The translations under genes were made by a program, and so were the position numbers. A model generated the notes under the pieces. The model was not told the DNA's origin. It saw nothing but the letters and a program-made list of their open reading frames with translations, and did not search any database. Shown here piece after piece: positions 1-11,593 of a DNA stretch of 64,000 bases; positions within the stretch are counted from its first letter, which is position 1; every line of letters begins with the position of its first letter. Location: NCBI RefSeq assembly GCF_036373705.1, contig NC_089851.1:558001-622000 (forward strand), given 5' to 3'. This DNA comes from Amia ocellicauda. Its lineage: Eukaryota; Chordata; Actinopteri; Amiiformes; Amiidae.

Positions 1-835
1 CTGATTTGTTGTTTTTATAATTCTTTTCCTCTGAGAGCTCCAATTGTTTCAGTTGTTTTTAATTATTCAACGTTGGACTTGGACAAAGATGGCGAGCCTG
101 TCCCAGCAGCCCTGTCCCTGAAGGAGCGTTTGGAAGTCGTGTGGCCAGTGGTTTCGGATTCCTTCTGCTAGGAGTGAACTGATCTTCAGGATTTCCACCT
201 ACTGAACTCAGATAAGAGATCTCTAACTATTCTGTTTGTTTGTTTGTTTGTTGTTTTAAACTACCCGTGTAGATATTTCTCTAATTATTTCTTCAAAGAT
301 TTTAACAATTCTGAATGGTGTTCTGAGGGAGGCTGTCTGCCATGTGCAGATCAGAGCACTGACAGCTCCCACTGCGCACTGAGGCCCTGTGTGTGTCGGG
401 ACAGTGGGAACACAGCGACACGGCAGAGACACTGCAGACGTGTTCACTCACTCAGCTCTGTGCTGCGCTGCTGTGATGCGATTGGTGACCCTGTTGTCTA
501 TGTGAGGGGGTTTCAGGTGGCAGGTGATGCAGGACAGTGTCTCCTTACCCTGAAGCAGTGTGAGACGATGACAAACTCCAGTAAGAAGTCCTGTTCTGTT
601 CACCGCACACCAGTACTCTCCCGCATCCTCCCTCTCCAGCCTCCTCACAGTCACAGTGAAGACCCCCTGGCTCTGGTCGTCTCTGATGGACACTCTGTCC
701 GTCTCTCTCTGGGCAGAGTCGCTGCGGCTCACAGTCTCACAGGAGGGGAGGGACGTCCCTCGGCACCAGTACTTGACCAGAGCTCTGTCCCCCTCGTTGT
801 AGCCACACCGCACACTCACTGAGACTCACTCAGCT

Positions 836-1345
836 TCCAACAAAGCCGACTTCATCTCCGCCTTCGCCTCCCACCAGTCTCTGGATTTCCTCACTCTCAC
901 CTCTCTGGATTTCTTCCTCTCCTTCACTGCTTTAACTTCTTTCTCCCCGTCTCCCCCCCTCCTCTTCAACACTCTCCGTGACACCCATGGACATCTCAGA
1001 CCACCACTTCATCTCCTTCTCCCTTTCTCTCCCCTCCCTCCCCACTCCACCCACTCCCTCTGTCACCTTCTGCCGTAATCTCCGCTCTGTCTCCCCCTCC
1101 ACCCTTGCCTCCACTGCCCTCTCTCTCTTACCTTCCATTGACTGTTTTTCCCATCTATCTGTCAGCTGTGCTACCTCCTCTTTGTTCTCCTCCCTCACCT
1201 CCTCCCTTGACTCTCTCTGTCCTCTCACGTCTCGTCCTGCCCGTCCCTCCCCTCCTCAACCTTGGCTCTCTGCTGTTCTCCGCTCAACCTGAACTAGTTT
1301 GCGTGCCGCTGAACAGAAGTGGAAAAGGACCAAACTTTTTTGCCA
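836..1345 (+). mobile_element. L2/CR1-type LINE fragment (endonuclease C-terminus to pre-RT linker)
   Basis: The plus strand reads as the end of a retrotransposon endonuclease (ISDHHFISFSL, with the SDHH motif) followed by the family-typical linker (FCRNLRSVSP, DSLCPLTSRPAR, PWLSAVLRST). After a single TGA, the same frame continues with TSLRAAEQKWKR. The first part needs a frameshift near 980. The TGA sits where an Arg CGA codon is expected, consistent with CpG decay. It lies in the intron of the Ig gene fragment and ends at an (AAT)n tract. Confidence 0.75.
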
Positions 1346-1350
1346 AGAAA

Positions 1351-1353
1351 TAA

Positions 1354-1422
<69 letters not shown>
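1351..1422. repeat. (AAT)n microsatellite
   Basis: About 23 uninterrupted ATA/AAT triplets follow the A-rich end of the LINE fragment. Confidence 0.97.
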
Positions 1423-1439
1423 GCAGCCAGTGAACACTA

Positions 1440-1785
1440 GAGCCCAGCTGCTCCAGTACAGACACACAGAGCTCTGCTGCTCCAGTACAGACACACACAG
1501 AGCCCCGCTGCTCCAGTACAGACACACAGAGCTCTGCTGCTCCAGTACAGACACACACAGAGCCCCGCTGCTCCAGTACAGACACACAGAGCTCTGCTGC
1601 TCCAGTACAGACACACAGAGCTCTGCTGCTCCAGTACAGACACACACAGAGCCCCGCTGCTCCAGTACAGACACACAGAGCCCTGCTGCTCCAGTACAGA
1701 CACAGAGAGCCCCACTCCTCCAGTACAGACACACACAGAGCCCCGCTGCTCCAGTACAGACACACACAGAGCCCTGTGGCAGCAG
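1440..1785. repeat. 29-31 bp minisatellite in the intron of the Ig gene
   Basis: About 12 imperfect copies of a unit built on CTGCTCCAGTACAGACACAC followed by CAGAG and CCCC or CTCT. Length variants differ by CA dinucleotides. Spurious ORFs on both strands here come from the absence of stop codons in the unit. Confidence 0.95.
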
Positions 1786-2049
1786 TGAGAGGAGTCTGGC
1801 TCTGTGTCCTTGGCACAGGTGCCCAGGTGACGGCTCTCCCATCAGCCCCTGTGTGTGAGAGTCTTACCTGCAAGCTTAGCCAGGAGAAGCAGGAGGAGCG
1901 TCTCCATGTCCGAGTCTGATCCAGGGTCCGACAGCAAGAGGGGCTGATGCTCCCAGCCGAGCCACACTGAGCACAGAGCCGCCGCCCTTCCTCTCCCTGC
2001 AGCGCTCGCTGTGGCCAGGGGTGAGGGGACGGCTCCTCCCCCCCACACA

Positions 2050-2350
2050 CACACAGCTAGAAACACAATTTAAAACACTGCACTTTATAGGCACTACATA
2101 TACTACTACTAATACTACTAACTACTGCAACTACTACTAGTAGCAAGAATGAGGAATATTACATGCACACATAGATTACACTGTACCATACACTGCACAC
2201 ACACTGTGCTACACACTGTGCCATACACTACACACACCTAGCCAGACACTGTGCCATACACTTCACCACACACTGCACACACATTGTGACACACACAGTA
2301 CCACACACTGTGCCACACATTGCATACACACTGCATACACCCTGCACACA
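2050..2350. repeat. Low-complexity CACACTG-rich tract
   Basis: Degenerate repetition of ACACACTGTGCCATACACT-like sequence, preceded by a short (TACTAC)n run near 2098-2140. No gene is seen. Confidence 0.8.
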
Positions 2351-2785
2351 ACCCCACAGGTGCCTCTCTCGCTGTGATCTCCACTCTGTGTTGTCCTGCA
2401 CTGAGCCCACGGGCTGCGGAGCTCGAAGGGTTAAAGGCTGTGACAGAGCTCAGGCTGGAAGCTGCTGCTGAACTGGAGGGTTGGCAGAGTTGTGAAAAAC
2501 TATTTATACAGCTCTGCTGTTCTCACAGGAAGACAGCTCCGCGTTTGTGAGCTCCTGTCACCCCCTGTCCGCTCGACTCACAGGGCCTCGGTGTGTCCGG
2601 TACTGCGGGGACAAACTGAACCAGCGCGCCGGTCAACGGAGAGAGAGCCGTCACCTCGCACACGGGAGAAGGAAAAGAAAGCGAAAGAAGGAAGAGACGC
2701 GTCTCCTCAGGCAGTGAGCAGAGAGTCCGCACCCCCGCTGCGCTGCCACGGCGACCAGCAACAGCGCGACTGTCTGACACAAAAC

Positions 2786-3365
2786 AACAGAGCGGACACG
2801 GGCTGGACACAGAGCGGACACGGGCTGGACACAGAGCGGACACGGGCTGGACACAGAGCGGACACAGAGCGGACACGGGCTGGACACAGAGCGGACACAG
2901 AGCGGACACACGGGCTGGACACAGAGCGGACACAGAGCGGACACGGGCTGGACACAGAGCGGACACAGAGCGGACACAGAGCGGACACGGGCTGGACACA
3001 GAGCGGACACAGAGCGGACACAGCGGACACAGAGCGGACACGGGCTGGACACAGAGCGGACACGGGCTGGACACAGAGCGGACACACGGGCTGGACACAG
3101 AGCGGACACAGAGCGGACACGGGCTGGACACAGAGCGGACACAGAGCGGACACACGGGCTGGACACAGAGCGGACACAGAGCGGACACGGGCTGGACACA
3201 GAGCGGACACAGAGCGGACACGGGCTGGACACAGAGCGGACACACGGGCTGGACACAGAGCGGACACAGAGCGGACACGGGCTGGACACAGAGCGGACAC
3301 AGAGCGGACACAGAGCGGACACAGAGCGGACACACGGGCTGGACACACGGGCGGGACACACAGAC
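2786..3365. repeat. 11/22-bp minisatellite
   Basis: Tandem array of GGACACAGAGC and GGACACGGGCT 11-mers, with occasional 13-bp variants carrying an extra CA. Around 50 units. The unit has no stop in several frames on both strands, so the 230-300 codon ORFs over it are artefacts. The 2430-2785 stretch before it is GC-rich and unassigned. Confidence 0.97.
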
Positions 3366-3499
3366 GGGACACGGCAAAGAACCGACCTGTCACTGTCGCT
3401 GTCGTTGCGGCTGTCTGACAGGCAGTGGACTGAGCGGGATCGAGCTCCTACAGGTCGGGTCGGTACTGTGTGTCCCCGGAGTGCCGGGGGGTTATATTA

Positions 3500-3790
3500 T
3501 TATATTTCTGAGCAGCAGACACCCTTATCCAGGGCGATTTACAGCATAAGAGCGTTACAACAGTGCAACAATACTGTTTAAAATTACAGATCAAAACATA
3601 CAATTACAGGTTCAAAATGACACAAGAGCGCAGGCCAGATATACAGTCAATACAAAATACAAGTCCAACATCCAGACTATAGAAGCAGACAAGTGCAGAC
3701 GAGTGTGAGGTCACAGCTAAGCGCTCAGGGAAGCGGGCACAAGGGAAGCACAGTAAACAGAGAGCAGTGTGATGTACACGTCGTATAAAG
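3500..3790 (+). repeat. Dispersed fish SINE-like repeat
   Basis: Contains the motif AGCAGACACCCTTATCCAGG followed by GCGATTTACAG, widespread in ray-finned fish repeats. A second diverged copy of the motif is at about 51578-51612. The family was not resolved. 3800-4290 has a short (GATGAT)n run and nothing else that I recognise. Confidence 0.6.
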
Positions 3791-4299
3791 CCTGTATGCA
3801 ATGATGATGATGATGATGATGATGAGTGGTGTGCAGTGGTTGTAACAGTAGGGTTTGCGCAGTCGCTGGCTGTGCGTTTCTACACTTTCAGGGCCGAATG
3901 AATTACACAGTGTGATCATGTGCATCTACACACGGGTCTGTGCTGTGATACGAGGTATAATACGATATGATATAGTAGAGTCGATATGGGATCAGCTCGC
4001 CTGGCTCAGATACACGGAAAACACTGGCAGGGCAGCGCAGTGAAGAGGAGACCGCAGAGTCAGCTGTGCTGGAGACACACACCACCAACACAGCCGCACC
4101 ACACACCAGTCACAGGGCAATTAGTGTGTCAGTATTAACTCACAGGGCAATTACTGCGACAGTATTAACTCACAGGGCAGTAACTGTATGTTGTGTAGCG
4201 CTTCAGCACATTGATATGAAGCAGCAGCCGCTCTGAAGTCACTCTGAATTCAGATCAGACACGGGGTGTGAAACGCAGTACTGTCGCGGTCCTGACTGG

Positions 4300-7200
4300 A
4301 CTGTCGTCCGTGTGTCTGTGTGTGTGAGAGACAGAGTGTGTGTCATTGTCTGTGTGTCTCAGTCTGTGTGTGTCTCAGTCGGTGTGCCAGTGTCTGTGTG
4401 TGTGTCTAAGTCTGTGTGCCAGTGTCTGTGTGTGTGTCTCAGTCTGTGTGTGTCTCAGTTGGTGTGCCAGTGTCTCTGTGTGTGTCTCAGTCTGTGTGTG
4501 TCTCAGTCGGTGTGCCAGTATCTGTGTGTGTCTCTCTGTGTGTGTCTCAGTCTGTGTGTGTCTCAGTCTGTGTGCCAGTGTCTGTGTGTGTGTCTCAGTC
4601 TGTGTGTGTCTCAGTCTGTGTGCCAGTGTCTGTGTGTGTGTCTCAGTCTCTGTGCCAGTGTCTGTGTGTGTGTCTCAGTCTGTGTGCCAGTGTCTGTGTG
4701 TGTGTCTCAGTCTGTGTGTGTCTCAGTCGGTGTGCCAGTGTCTGTGTGTGTGTCTCAGTCTGTGTGTGTCTCAGTCTGTGTGCCAGTGTCTGTGTGTGTG
4801 TGTCTCAGTCTGTGTGCCAGTGTCTGTGTGTGTGTCTCAGTCGGTGTGTGTCTCAGTCTGTGTGCCAGTGTCTGTGTGTGTGTCTCAGTCTGTGTGTGTC
4901 TCAGTCGGTGTGTGCCAGTGTCTGTGTGTGTGTCTCAGTCTGTGTGTGTGTCTCAGTCTGTGTGTGTCTCAGTCTGTGTGCCAGTGTTTGTGTGTGTGTC
5001 TCAAGCTGTGTGCCAGTGTCTGTGTGTGTCTCAGTCTGTGTGCCAGTGTCTGTGTGTGTCTCATTCTGTGTGCCAGTGTCTGTGTGTGTGTCTCAGTCTG
5101 TGTGCCAGTGTTTGTGTGTGTGTCTCAGTCTGTGTGCCAGTGTCTGTGTGTGTGTCTCAGTCGGTGTGCCAGTGTTTGTGTGTGTGTCTCAGTCTGTGTG
5201 TGTCTCAGTTGGTGTGCCATTGTCTGTGTGTGTGTCTCAGTCTGTGTGCCAGTGTCTGTGTGTGTGTCTCAGTCTGTGTGCCAGTGTTTGTGTGTGTGTC
5301 TCAGTCTGTGTGTATCTCAGTTGGTGTGCCATTGTCTGTGTGTGTGTCTCAGTCTGTGTGCCAGTGTCTGTGTGTGTGTCTCAGTCTCTGTGTGTCTCAG
5401 TCTGTGTGCCAGTGTCTGTGTGTGTGTCTCAGTCTGTGTGCCAGTGTCTGTGTGTGTGTCTCAGTCTCTGTGTGTCTCAGTCTGTGTGCCAGTGTCTGTG
5501 TGTGTCTCAGTCTGTGTGCCTGTGTCTGTGTGTGTCTCAGTCTGTGTGCCTGTGTCTGTGTGTGTCTCAGTCTGTGTGCCAGTGTCTGTGTGTGTGTCTC
5601 AGTCTGTGTGCCAGTGTCTGTGTGTGTGTCTCAGTCTGTGTGCCAGTGTCTGTGTGTGTGTCTCAGTCTGTGTGCCAGTGTCTGTGTGTGTGTCTCGGTC
5701 TGTGTGTGTCTCAGTCGGTGTGCCAGTGTCTCAGTCTCAGTCTGTGTGCCAGTGTCTGTGTGTGTGTCTCAGTCTGTGTGCCAGATTTTGTGTCTCAGTC
5801 TCAGTCTGTGTGCCAGTGTCTGTGTGTGTGTCTCAGTCTGTGTGCCAGTGTCTGTGTGTGTGTCTCAGTCTGTGTGCCAGTGTCTGTGTGTGTGTCTTAG
5901 TCTGTGTGCCAGTGTCTGTGTGTGTGTCTCAGTCTGTGTGCCAGTGTCTGTGTGTGTGTCTCAGTCTGTGTGTGTCTCAGTCGGTGTGCCAGTGTCTGTG
6001 TGTGTGTCTCAGTCTGTGTGCCAGTGTTTGTGTGTGTGTCTCAGTCTGTGTGCCAGTGTCTGTGTGTGTGTCTCAGTCTGTGTGCCAGTGTCTGTGTGTG
6101 TGTCTCAGTCTGTGTGCCAGTGTCTGTGTGTGTGTCTCAGTCTGTGTGCCAGTGTCTGTGTGTGTCTCAGTCTGTGTGTGTCTCATTCTGTGTGCCAGTG
6201 TCTGTGTGTGTGTCTCAGTCTGTGTGCCAGTGTTTGTGTGTGTGTCTCAGTCTGTGTGCCAGTGTCTGTGTGTGTGTCTCAGTCGGTGTGCCAGTGTTTG
6301 TGTGTGTGTCTCAGTCTGTGTGCCAGTGTTTGTGTGTGTGTCTCAGTCTGTGTGCCAGTGTCTGTGTGTGTGTCTCAGTCGGTGTGCCAGTGTTTGTGTG
6401 TGTGTCTCAGTCTGTGTGTGTCTCAGTTGGTGTGCCATTGTCTGTGTGTGTGTCTCAGTCTGTGTGCCAGTGTCTGTGTGTGTGTCTCAGTCTGTGTGCC
6501 AGTGTCTGTGTGTGTCTCAGTCTGTGTGCCAGTGTTTGTGTGTGTGTCTCAGTCTGTGTGTATCTCAGTTGGTGTGCCATTGTCTGTGTGTGTGTCTCAG
6601 TCTGTGTGCCAGTGTCTGTGTGTGTGTCTCAGTCTCTGTGTGTCTCAGTCTGTGTGCCAGTGTCTGTGTGTGTGTCTCAGTCTGTGTGCCAGTGTCTGTG
6701 TGTGTGTCTCAGTCTCTGTGTGTCTCAGTCTGTGTGCCAGTGTCTGTGTGTGTCTCAGTCTGTGTGCCTGTGTCTGTGTGTGTCTCAGTCTGTGTGCCTG
6801 TGTCTGTGTGTGTCTCAGTCTGTGTGCCAGTGTCTGTGTGTGTGTCTCAGTCTGTGTGCCAGTGTCTGTGTGTGTGTCTCAGTCTGTGTGCCAGTGTCTG
6901 TGTGTGTGTCTCGGTCTGTGTGTGTCTCAGTCGGTGTGCCAGTGTCTCAGTCTCAGTCTGTGTGCCAGTGTCTGTGTGTGTGTCTCAGTCTGTGTGCCAG
7001 TGTCTGTGTGTGTGTCTCAGTCTGTGTGCCAGTGTCTGTGTCTCAGTCGGTGTGCCAGTGTCTGTGTGTGTGTCTCAGTCTGTGTGTGTCTCAGTCGGTG
7101 TGCCAGTGTCTGTGTGTGTGTCTCAGTCTGTGTGTGTCTCAGTCGGTGTGCCAGTGTCTGTGTGTGTGTCTCAGTCTGTGTGTGTCTCAGGCTGTGTGCC

Positions 7201-9180
7201 AGTGTCTGTGTGTGTGTCTCAGTCTGTGTGCCAGTGTCTGTGTGTGTGTCTCAGTCTGTGTGTGTCTCAGTCGGTGTGCGTCTCAGTCTGTGTGTGTCTC
7301 AGGCTGTGTGCCAGTGTCTGTGTGTGTGTCTCAGTCTGTGTGTGTCTCAGTCGGTGTGCGTCTCAGTCTGTGTGTGTCTTAGTCTGTGTGCCAGTGTCTG
7401 TGTGTGTGTCTCAGTCTGTGTGCCAGTGTCTGTGTCTCAGTCTTTTTGTGTCTCAGTCTGTGTGCCAGTGTCTGTGTGTGTGTCTCAGTCTGTGTGTGTC
7501 TCAGTCGGTGTGCCTGTGTCTGTGTGTGTGTCTCAGTCTGTGTGTGTCTCAATCGGTGTGCCAGTGTCTCAGTCTCAGTCTGTGTGCCAGTGTCTGTGTG
7601 TGTGTCTCAGTCTGTGTGCCAGTGTTTGTGTCTCAGTCTCAGTCTGTGTGCCAGTGTCTGTGTGTGTGTCTCAGTCTGTGTGCCAGTGTCTGTGTGTGTG
7701 TCTCAGTCTGTGTGCCAGTGTCTGTGTGTGTGTCTCAGTCTGTGTGTGTCTCAGTCGGTGTGCCAGTGTCTGTGTGTGTGTCTCAGTCTGTGTGCCAGTG
7801 TTTGTGTGTGTGTCTCAGTCTGTGTGCCAGTGTCTGTGTGTGTGTCTCAGTCTGTGTGCCAGTGTCTGTGTGTGTGTCTCAGTCTGTGTGCCAGTGTCTG
7901 TGTGTGTGTCTCAGTCTGTGTGTGTCTCAGTCGGTGTGCCAGTGTCTGTGTGTGTGTCTCAGTCTGTGTGCCAGTGTTTGTGTGTGTGTCTCAGTCTGTG
8001 TGTATCTCAGTTGGTGTGTCAGTGTCTGTGTGTGTGTCTCAGTCTGTGTGCCAGTGTCTGTGTGTGTGTCTCAGTCTCTGTGTGTCTCAGTCTGTGTGCC
8101 AGTGTCTGTGTGTGTCTCAGTCTGTGTGCCTGTGTCTGTGTGTGTCTCAGTCTGTGTGCCTGTGTCTGTGTGTGTCTCAGTCTGTGTGCCAGTGTTTGTG
8201 TGTGTGTCTCTGTCTGTGTGTGTCTCAGTCTGTGTGCCAGTGTTTGTGTGTGTGTCTCAGTCTGTGTGTATCTCAGTCTGTGTGCCAGTGTCTGTGTGTG
8301 TGTCTCAGTCTGTGTGCCAGTGTCTGTGTGTGTGTCTCAGTCTGTGTGCCAGTGTCTGTGTCTCAGTCGGTGTGCCAGTGTCTGTGTGTGTGTCTCAGTC
8401 TGTGTGTGTCTCAGTCGGTGTGCCAGTGTCTGTGTGTGTGTCTCAGTCTGTGTGTGTCTCAGGCTGTGTGCCAGTGTCTGTGTGTGTGTCTCAGTCTGTG
8501 TGTGTCTCAGTCGGTGTGTGTCTCAGTCTGTGTGTGTCTCAGGCTGTGTGCCAGTGTCTGTGTGTGTGTCTCAGTCTGTGTGTGTCTCAGTCGGTGTGCG
8601 TCTCAGTCTGTGTGTGTCTTAGTCTGTGTGCCAGTGTCTGTGTGTGTCTCAGTCTGTGTGTGTCTCAGTCGGTGTGTGTCTCAGTCTGTGTGTGTCTCAG
8701 GCTGTGTGCCAGTGTCTGTGTGTGTGTCTCAGTCTGTGTGTGTCTCAGGCTGTGTGCCAGTGTCTGTGTGTGTGTCTCAGTCTGTGTGTGTCTCAGTCGG
8801 TGTGCGTCTCAGTCTGTGTGTGTCTTAGTCTGTGTGCCAGTGTCTGTGTGTGTGTCTCAGTCTGTGTGCCAGTGTCTGTGTCTCAGTCGGTGTGCGTCTC
8901 AGTCTGTGTGTGTCTTAGTCTGTGTGCCAGTGTCTGTGTGTGTGTCTCAGTCTGTGTGCCAGTGTCTGTGTCTCAGTCTTTTTGTGTCTCAGTCTGTGTG
9001 CCAGTGTCTGTGTGTGTGTCTCAGTCTGTGTGTGTCTCAATCGGTGTGCCAGTGTCTCAGTCTCAGTCTGTGTGCCAGTGTCTGTGTGTGTGTCTCAGTC
9101 TGTGTGCCAGTGTCTGTGTGTGTGTCTCAGGCTGTGTGTGTCTCAGTCTGTGTCTCAGACGGTGTGCCAGTGTCTGTGTC
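4300..9180. repeat. 4.9-kb GT-rich tandem array upstream of the first visible WDR97 exon
   Basis: Well over 100 copies of a roughly 26-44 bp unit assembled from GTGTGTGTCTCAGTCTGTGTG and CCAGTGTCT modules. Higher-order blocks of several hundred bp recur; for example, the stretch around 5290-5760 resembles 6530-6960. All three plus-strand frames stay open for kilobases because the unit lacks TAA, TAG and TGA. The array ends about 15 bp before the splice acceptor of the exon at 9194, so it occupies a WDR97 intron. Confidence 0.97.
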
Positions 9181-9193
9181 TCTCTGTGTGCAG

Positions 9194-11547
9194 GTGATGC
9201 ATGGTGATGCCCGCCCCAGTGTCCTGACCCACGGCCTGCGCCATCTGCGCCACCTGCCCTGCGGCCCTCGGCATGTGGCTTGCAGGGGGGGCAGCTTTGT
9301 GGTGCTGGATGCCAGTGGGTGTGTACAGCTGTTCCACCCTGATGGTCGCCTGTACTGTGCCCTCCCCGCCCCCGCTGGGGCCACGGGGCTGACCCCCACA
9401 GCGCTGCCCGGGTGCCTGGCCGTCTGGGGCCCCGAGCTTGGCCTCGTCCTGCTGGATGCCGAACTGCGACCCCTGCGCAGCCCCGAGCCCTGTGCCCCGG
9501 ACGTGCGCGCCTGCCTGGCTGCGGAGGACGCCCTGGTGACCGCGGGCGCGGGGAACGTGAGTGTATGGACTCTGCGCCAGCTGCGGTGCCGAGCGCGGGT
9601 CACCCAGGGCCTGGGGCCCCGGGACGTGTTCACACTGCTGGCGCTGACACCCCTCGGCGCCCCCACACCCCCCCGCGCTTTCGCAGCCGGCGGGACGGCG
9701 GTGGTCGTGGTGGACCTATCTGAGGGCCGGCTGCTGCAGCACAGGAGGGACCTGCACCTCAGGTGTGTGTCTTTCCAACGCTGATATTGTTATTTTTCAT
9801 AGTATTTATTTCCTATTATTTAGTAATTGTGTGTGTGTGTGTGCAGGGAGATCACGGCACTGGCATACTGCCCCCTGCTGGACGGACTGGCCACTGCATC
9901 CTGCGATGGGGTGATCAAGGTGTGGGGGCCAGACTGGGGGCTTCGGCTCGTGTTCATCGGACACACTGGTAAGAACCCAGCTACACTGTCTGTGTGTGTG
10001 TGTGTGAACCTGTCTGTGTGTGAACCTGTCTCTGTGTACCTGTGTGTGTCCCTGTGCTCAGGTGCAGTGACCGGGCTGGCGGTCTGTCTGCAGTCCGGGC
10101 TGCTGCTGTCCTGCTCTCTGGACGGGACGCTGCGCCTCTGGAGCCTGCAGGGGGGGGACGAGGTGCAGTCGCTGCGGGCGGGGCAGGGGGCGCCGCTGGG
10201 GCTGGGGGGGGGTGCCGGACACGCCTTCCTCTCCCACTCGCAGTGTGGGCTGGACTTCTGGGCGCTGACCAGCCTGTACTGCCTGCACTGCCGGCTGGGG
10301 GGGGGCGGCCCCGTGCGTCAGATCTGTGCGCCCCGCTGCCCCCCCGAGTTCCCCCCCCGCGCCCTGTGCCTCTGCGGGAGCGGCAGCCTCACCCTGGTCG
10401 GTTTGGAGACAGGGGAGGTCCTCAGCAGTCTCCGTCTGGAGGCGGGGCAGCGGGCCCGGGGGGTGGAGTACTGCCTGCCCCTGGAGACACTGCTGGTGCT
10501 GACGGAGGAGGGGGCGGTGCTCCGGGCCAGCACGCTGACCAATCCGGCCACGGCTCTGCCCGAGTGGCGGGGGGAGGGAGTGGAGCCCTGGCGCGAGGTG
10601 CTGGGGGCCGATCCCCTGACCCGCCCAGGCCCCGCCCGCTGCCTGGGGGTGTACAGCCACACTGCGGACCCCCAGAGGGCGCTCTCTCACTGGAGGGAGC
10701 TGCATGAGCGCCGGGGCAGGGCGCCCTCCAGGAGGAGGCCAGCGGCACAACAGGGGGACACGAACAGGTGGGCCCCCCGCTGTCCCTCTGTATGGGTTCT
10801 CTGTCTCTCCTCCTCTCTGTCTCTCGCTCTGTCTGTCTGTCTGTCTGTCTCTATGTTACAGAGAGGTGGTGTACCTGTGTGTATCTGATTGTGTACCTGT
10901 GTGTTTGCCAGGTTCCTGGTGGTGGTGGGTCAGGAGGGGGGGGTTCTGTCTGTGCTGGACTGGCAGACGGGTGAAGTGCAGTACCAGAGCCGAGCACACA
11001 GCGGCCACACCGTCACCGCCCTGCAGGCCAGCCCAGAGACCGGCCAGCTGCTGTCCACAGGTACCTCCCACAGCCCTGCCGTGCAAGTGTGTCAGTGTGT
11101 CAGTGCTGCGGTGTGTCAGTGTCAGGGTGTCAGAGTGTCAGTGTGCCTGCACAGGTGCGGACAGGGCAGTGTTAGTGTGTCAGTGTGTCAGTGTGTGGGT
11201 GCCTGCGCAGGTGCAGACAGCTTGGTGCTGGTGTGTCAGTGTGTCAGTGTGTCGGTGTGTCGGTGCCTGCGCAGGTGCAGACAGCACGGTGCTGGTGTGG
11301 CGCGTGTTCCCCAACGCGCAGGAGAGTCTGAGTCTGCAGCTGCATCTGAGCTGTGGCCACTGCCCCCTGTTCTGCGCCACCCTGGGGCCCCTGCTGGGCC
11401 TCGCCTTCCAGGAGCCACACAGCGCCACCTACAGCCTGACACACATCTCCCTGGCCAGCCTGCAGCGCTCGGACCACCCGCCTGGACACGACCCCCGGGA
11501 CGCCATCACAGGTGAGACTGACACAAGCACACACACACTCACAGAGA

Positions 11548-11593
<46 letters not shown>

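Larger units (their letters stand above)
549..1907 (-). pseudogene. CD300/pIgR-like Ig V-domain gene fragment, probably damaged
   Basis: Two exons are visible on the minus strand. Exon 1 (1907-1868) starts METLLLLLLAKLA, a hydrophobic signal peptide, and ends at a GTAAG donor in phase 1. Exon 2 (about 818-549) encodes a V-set Ig domain with VRCGY (first Cys), KYWCRG, a further SC and DAGEYWC (second Cys), then TLLQG before a GTAAGG donor. The WC pairs are typical of fish CD300/CMRF35 and pIgR-like receptors. The usual N-terminal A strand before VRCGY is missing: an in-frame TGA lies at 826-828 and LINE sequence begins about 15 bp further upstream. A weak acceptor (CTCAG, 823-819) would still join exon 1 in frame, so a shortened product is not excluded. 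No transmembrane or cytoplasmic exon is seen down to position 1. I favour a gene fragment disrupted by the LINE. Confidence 0.6.

Noticed and set aside
2492-3418. About 300-codon ORFs on both strands
   Set aside because: Products of the 11/22-bp minisatellite; no start context, homology or splice signals.
3500-3560. tRNA-derived SINE head with A and B boxes
   Set aside because: I could not find convincing A/B boxes, so it is only called a SINE-like repeat.
4312-9784. ORFs of 1436 and 1814 codons on plus
   Set aside because: They run through a tandem array that lacks stops in all three frames; composition is Cys/Val/Ser only, and just the last ~190 codons of the longer one are a real WDR97 exon.
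9412-10750. Arg/Ala/Gly-rich ORFs opposite and out of frame with WDR97
   Set aside because: Shadows caused by high GC content of the WDR97 exons.
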